NCBI RefSeq assembly: GCF_014698935.1
Contig: NZ_JACVMN010000004.1
Coordinates: forward strand, 183,224 to 247,223
Source: Flagellimonas sp. S3867
Lineage (GTDB): Bacteria > Bacteroidota > Bacteroidia > Flavobacteriales > Flavobacteriaceae
Direction: 5' to 3'
DNA: 64,000 nt
The position numbers were made by a program, and so were the translations under genes. The first letter of the stretch is position 1; each line of letters begins with the position of its first letter. Under the pieces are notes generated by a model. It was not told the DNA's origin. It saw nothing but the letters and a program-made list of their open reading frames with translations, and searched no databases. Positions 63,801 to 64,000 of this stretch are shown here, one piece after another.

Positions 63801-64000
63801 GATGGCGCTGACGGGGCAGTCGGGCCTCAAGGGCCAATAGGATTGACAGGGCCGGCTGGGCCACAAGGGCCAACGGGTAACGATGGAACAGACGGTATCG
63901 ACGGGACAAACGGGACCGACGGTGCAACCGGACCACAGGGACCAGCGGGTGCTGATGGAACAAACGGAACAGATGGCGCTGACGGGGCTGATGGCGCAGT
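60804..64000 (+). CDS. secreted collagen-like protein (3' end beyond the window)
   Basis: A partial CDS of 1065 codons with no stop before the window edge. It has a signal peptide of 21 residues (ending FLFSQ). The head module at residues 22-87 is closely related to that of the 56799 gene (39 of 66 identical, aligned by eye, no gaps, including both Cys). Residues 88-121 form a short bridge. From residue 122 on it is uninterrupted Gly-X-Y with X/Y mostly Ala, Asp, Pro, Gln, Thr and Asn (GPAGADGADGA, GPQGPIGLTG, GTDGIDGTNG). It should form a trimeric collagen-like rod. The anchor or sorting domain is not visible. Frame continuity was checked at 61161, 62391 and 63951. Confidence 0.85.
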   Translation, partial: MKLKSLFYLFILLSPIFLFSQVKIGANPNSIDPTSIVELESSNKALVLTRLTSAQMQSIDPLNGALVYNIETSCVHYYNGAQWINLCNSSNQAGFSFVDNGDGTFTINYDNGTVFTSSNLTGPAGQQGPQGPAGADGTNGTDGADGATGPQGPAGADGTNGTDGADGATGPQGPTGADGADGAIGPAGPQGIQGPAGADGADGAVGPQGPIGLTGPAGADGADGAIGPQGPAGADGTNGTDGADGATGPQGPIGLTGPAGADGTDGIDGTNGADGATGPQGPIGLTGPAGATGPQGPAGTDGADGAVGPQGPQGDPGPQGIQGPIGPAGTDGADGADGAVGPQGPIGLTGPAGADGAVGPQGPAGTDGADGVDGAVGPQGPIGLTGPAGTDGADGATGPQGPAGTDGADGVDGAVGPQGPQGDPGPQGIQGPIGPAGADGTNGTDGADGADGAAGPQGPAGTDGADGVDGAVGPQGPAGTDGADGVDGAAGPQGPQGDPGPQGIQGPIGPAGTDGADGADGAVGPQGPAGTDGADGVDGAVGPQGPQGIQGPQGIQGPIGPAGTDGADGADGAVGPQGPAGTDGADGADGAVGPQGPQGDPGPQGIQGPIGPAGADGTNGTNGTDGADGAVGPQGPAGNDGTDGIDGTNGADGATGPQGPIGLTGPAGADGADGAVGPQGPAGADGADGATGPQGPAGADGTNGTDGADGAIGPQGPIGLTGPAGADGAVGPQGPAGADGTNGTDGADGAIGPAGPQGIQGPAGADGADGATGPQGPIGLTGPAGPQGPAGNDGTDGIDGTNGADGTTGPQGPIGLTGPAGVDGADGATGPQGPIGLTGPAGADGADGATGPQGPAGADGADGAIGPAGPQGIQGPAGADGADGATGPQGPIGLTGPAGADGADGAVGPQGPAGADGADGAIGPAGPQGIQGPAGADGADGATGPQGPIGLTGPQGPAGADGATGPQGPAGADGTNGTDGADGAIGPAGPQGIQGPAGADGADGAVGPQGPIGLTGPAGPQGPTGNDGTDGIDGTNGTDGATGPQGPAGADGTNGTDGADGADGA
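61167..64000 (+). repeat. Gly-X-Y coding repeat array
   Basis: About 315 Gly-X-Y triplets in 9-bp units with GGN at each third codon. Larger cassettes recur, for example a block encoding GPQGDPGPQGIQGPIGPAG near 61740, 62050, 62280 and 62590, and one encoding NDGTDGIDGTNG near 62717, 63177 and 63884. It is much richer in G+C than the flanks. Confidence 0.92.

Noticed and set aside
61953..63866. 637-codon minus-strand frame rich in Ser, Cys and Arg
   Set aside because: Same array read in another antisense frame; low complexity only.
61147..63963. 938-codon minus-strand frame rich in Arg, Leu and Pro
   Set aside because: Antisense to the collagen-like gene. Its composition is explained by the 9-bp Gly-X-Y period. 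It has no start context, signal or domain.
1..64000. tRNA, rRNA, insertion sequence, integrase or prophage genes
   Set aside because: None recognised by eye; a tRNA or covariance-model scan was not possible here.

Overview
The window reads as chromosomal DNA of a marine-type flavobacterium (Bacteroidota, Flavobacteriaceae-like). Supporting signs are the promoter -7 boxes of the form TAnnTTTG, TTG/GTG starts without Shine-Dalgarno sequences, gliding-type (type IX secretion, CHU_C) C-termini, DUF1573 and DUF6702 proteins, TonB/CarboxypepD_reg proteins, and kynurenine-pathway genes. Genes are densely packed, with several convergent pairs sharing their stop codons. I saw no tRNA, rRNA, transposase, integrase, prophage or CRISPR array.

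Layout. 1-1929: a 5'-truncated PAS histidine kinase with a single-domain response regulator. 1994-6146: M14 peptidase lipoprotein, a NUDIX hydrolase divergent from pyrE (start codons 7 bp apart), an SRPBCC protein and birA. 6228-10942: rsfS, ftsH, a LUD protein, then cdsA-psd-acyl-CoA-binding protein with overlapping ends, a protein-quality and phospholipid cluster. 11007-18597, all minus strand: lamin-tail/spondin lipoprotein, Crp-type regulator, sterol-desaturase-family hydroxylase, Tat-exported GH109-like oxidoreductase, NTF2-like lipoprotein, DOMON protein and a MarR regulator. An identical 12-bp palindrome precedes both the marR and DOMON genes. 18675-25201: FdhF/YdeP molybdopterin oxidoreductase, TonB-type barrel receptor, peroxiredoxin-like and AhpD-like proteins, and a second Crp-type regulator. 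25240-36547: valS and a DUF1573 gene driven by back-to-back promoters, a PDZ aspartyl protease, aminotransferase, murB, an ECF sigma/anti-sigma pair, a 69-aa Cys-rich membrane protein, a second sigma factor, lipA and gap. 36544-51931: hybrid kinase, lpxK, Nif3, a coiled-coil protein that has lost its zinc ribbon, kmo, clpP, mscS, a third sigma factor, an MFS/AraC pair, kynU, GNAT, O-methyltransferase, PAP2 and TatA. 52014-56582: M1 peptidase, DUF6702 protein and two tandem CarboxypepD_reg-like paralogues.

The most distinctive region is 56799-64000. Two secreted proteins share a head of about 66 residues directly after a 21-residue signal peptide, then carry unrelated stalks. One has 66-aa tandem repeats encoded by 198-bp units. 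The other is a very long Gly-X-Y collagen-like tract of about 315 triplets that runs off the window. A gliding-motility/T9SS-sorted protein lies between them. The collagen-like gene is open at the window edge, so the longest closed reading frames there are antisense artefacts. I interpret the locus as a surface-fibre or adhesin system, but its function cannot be proved from sequence.
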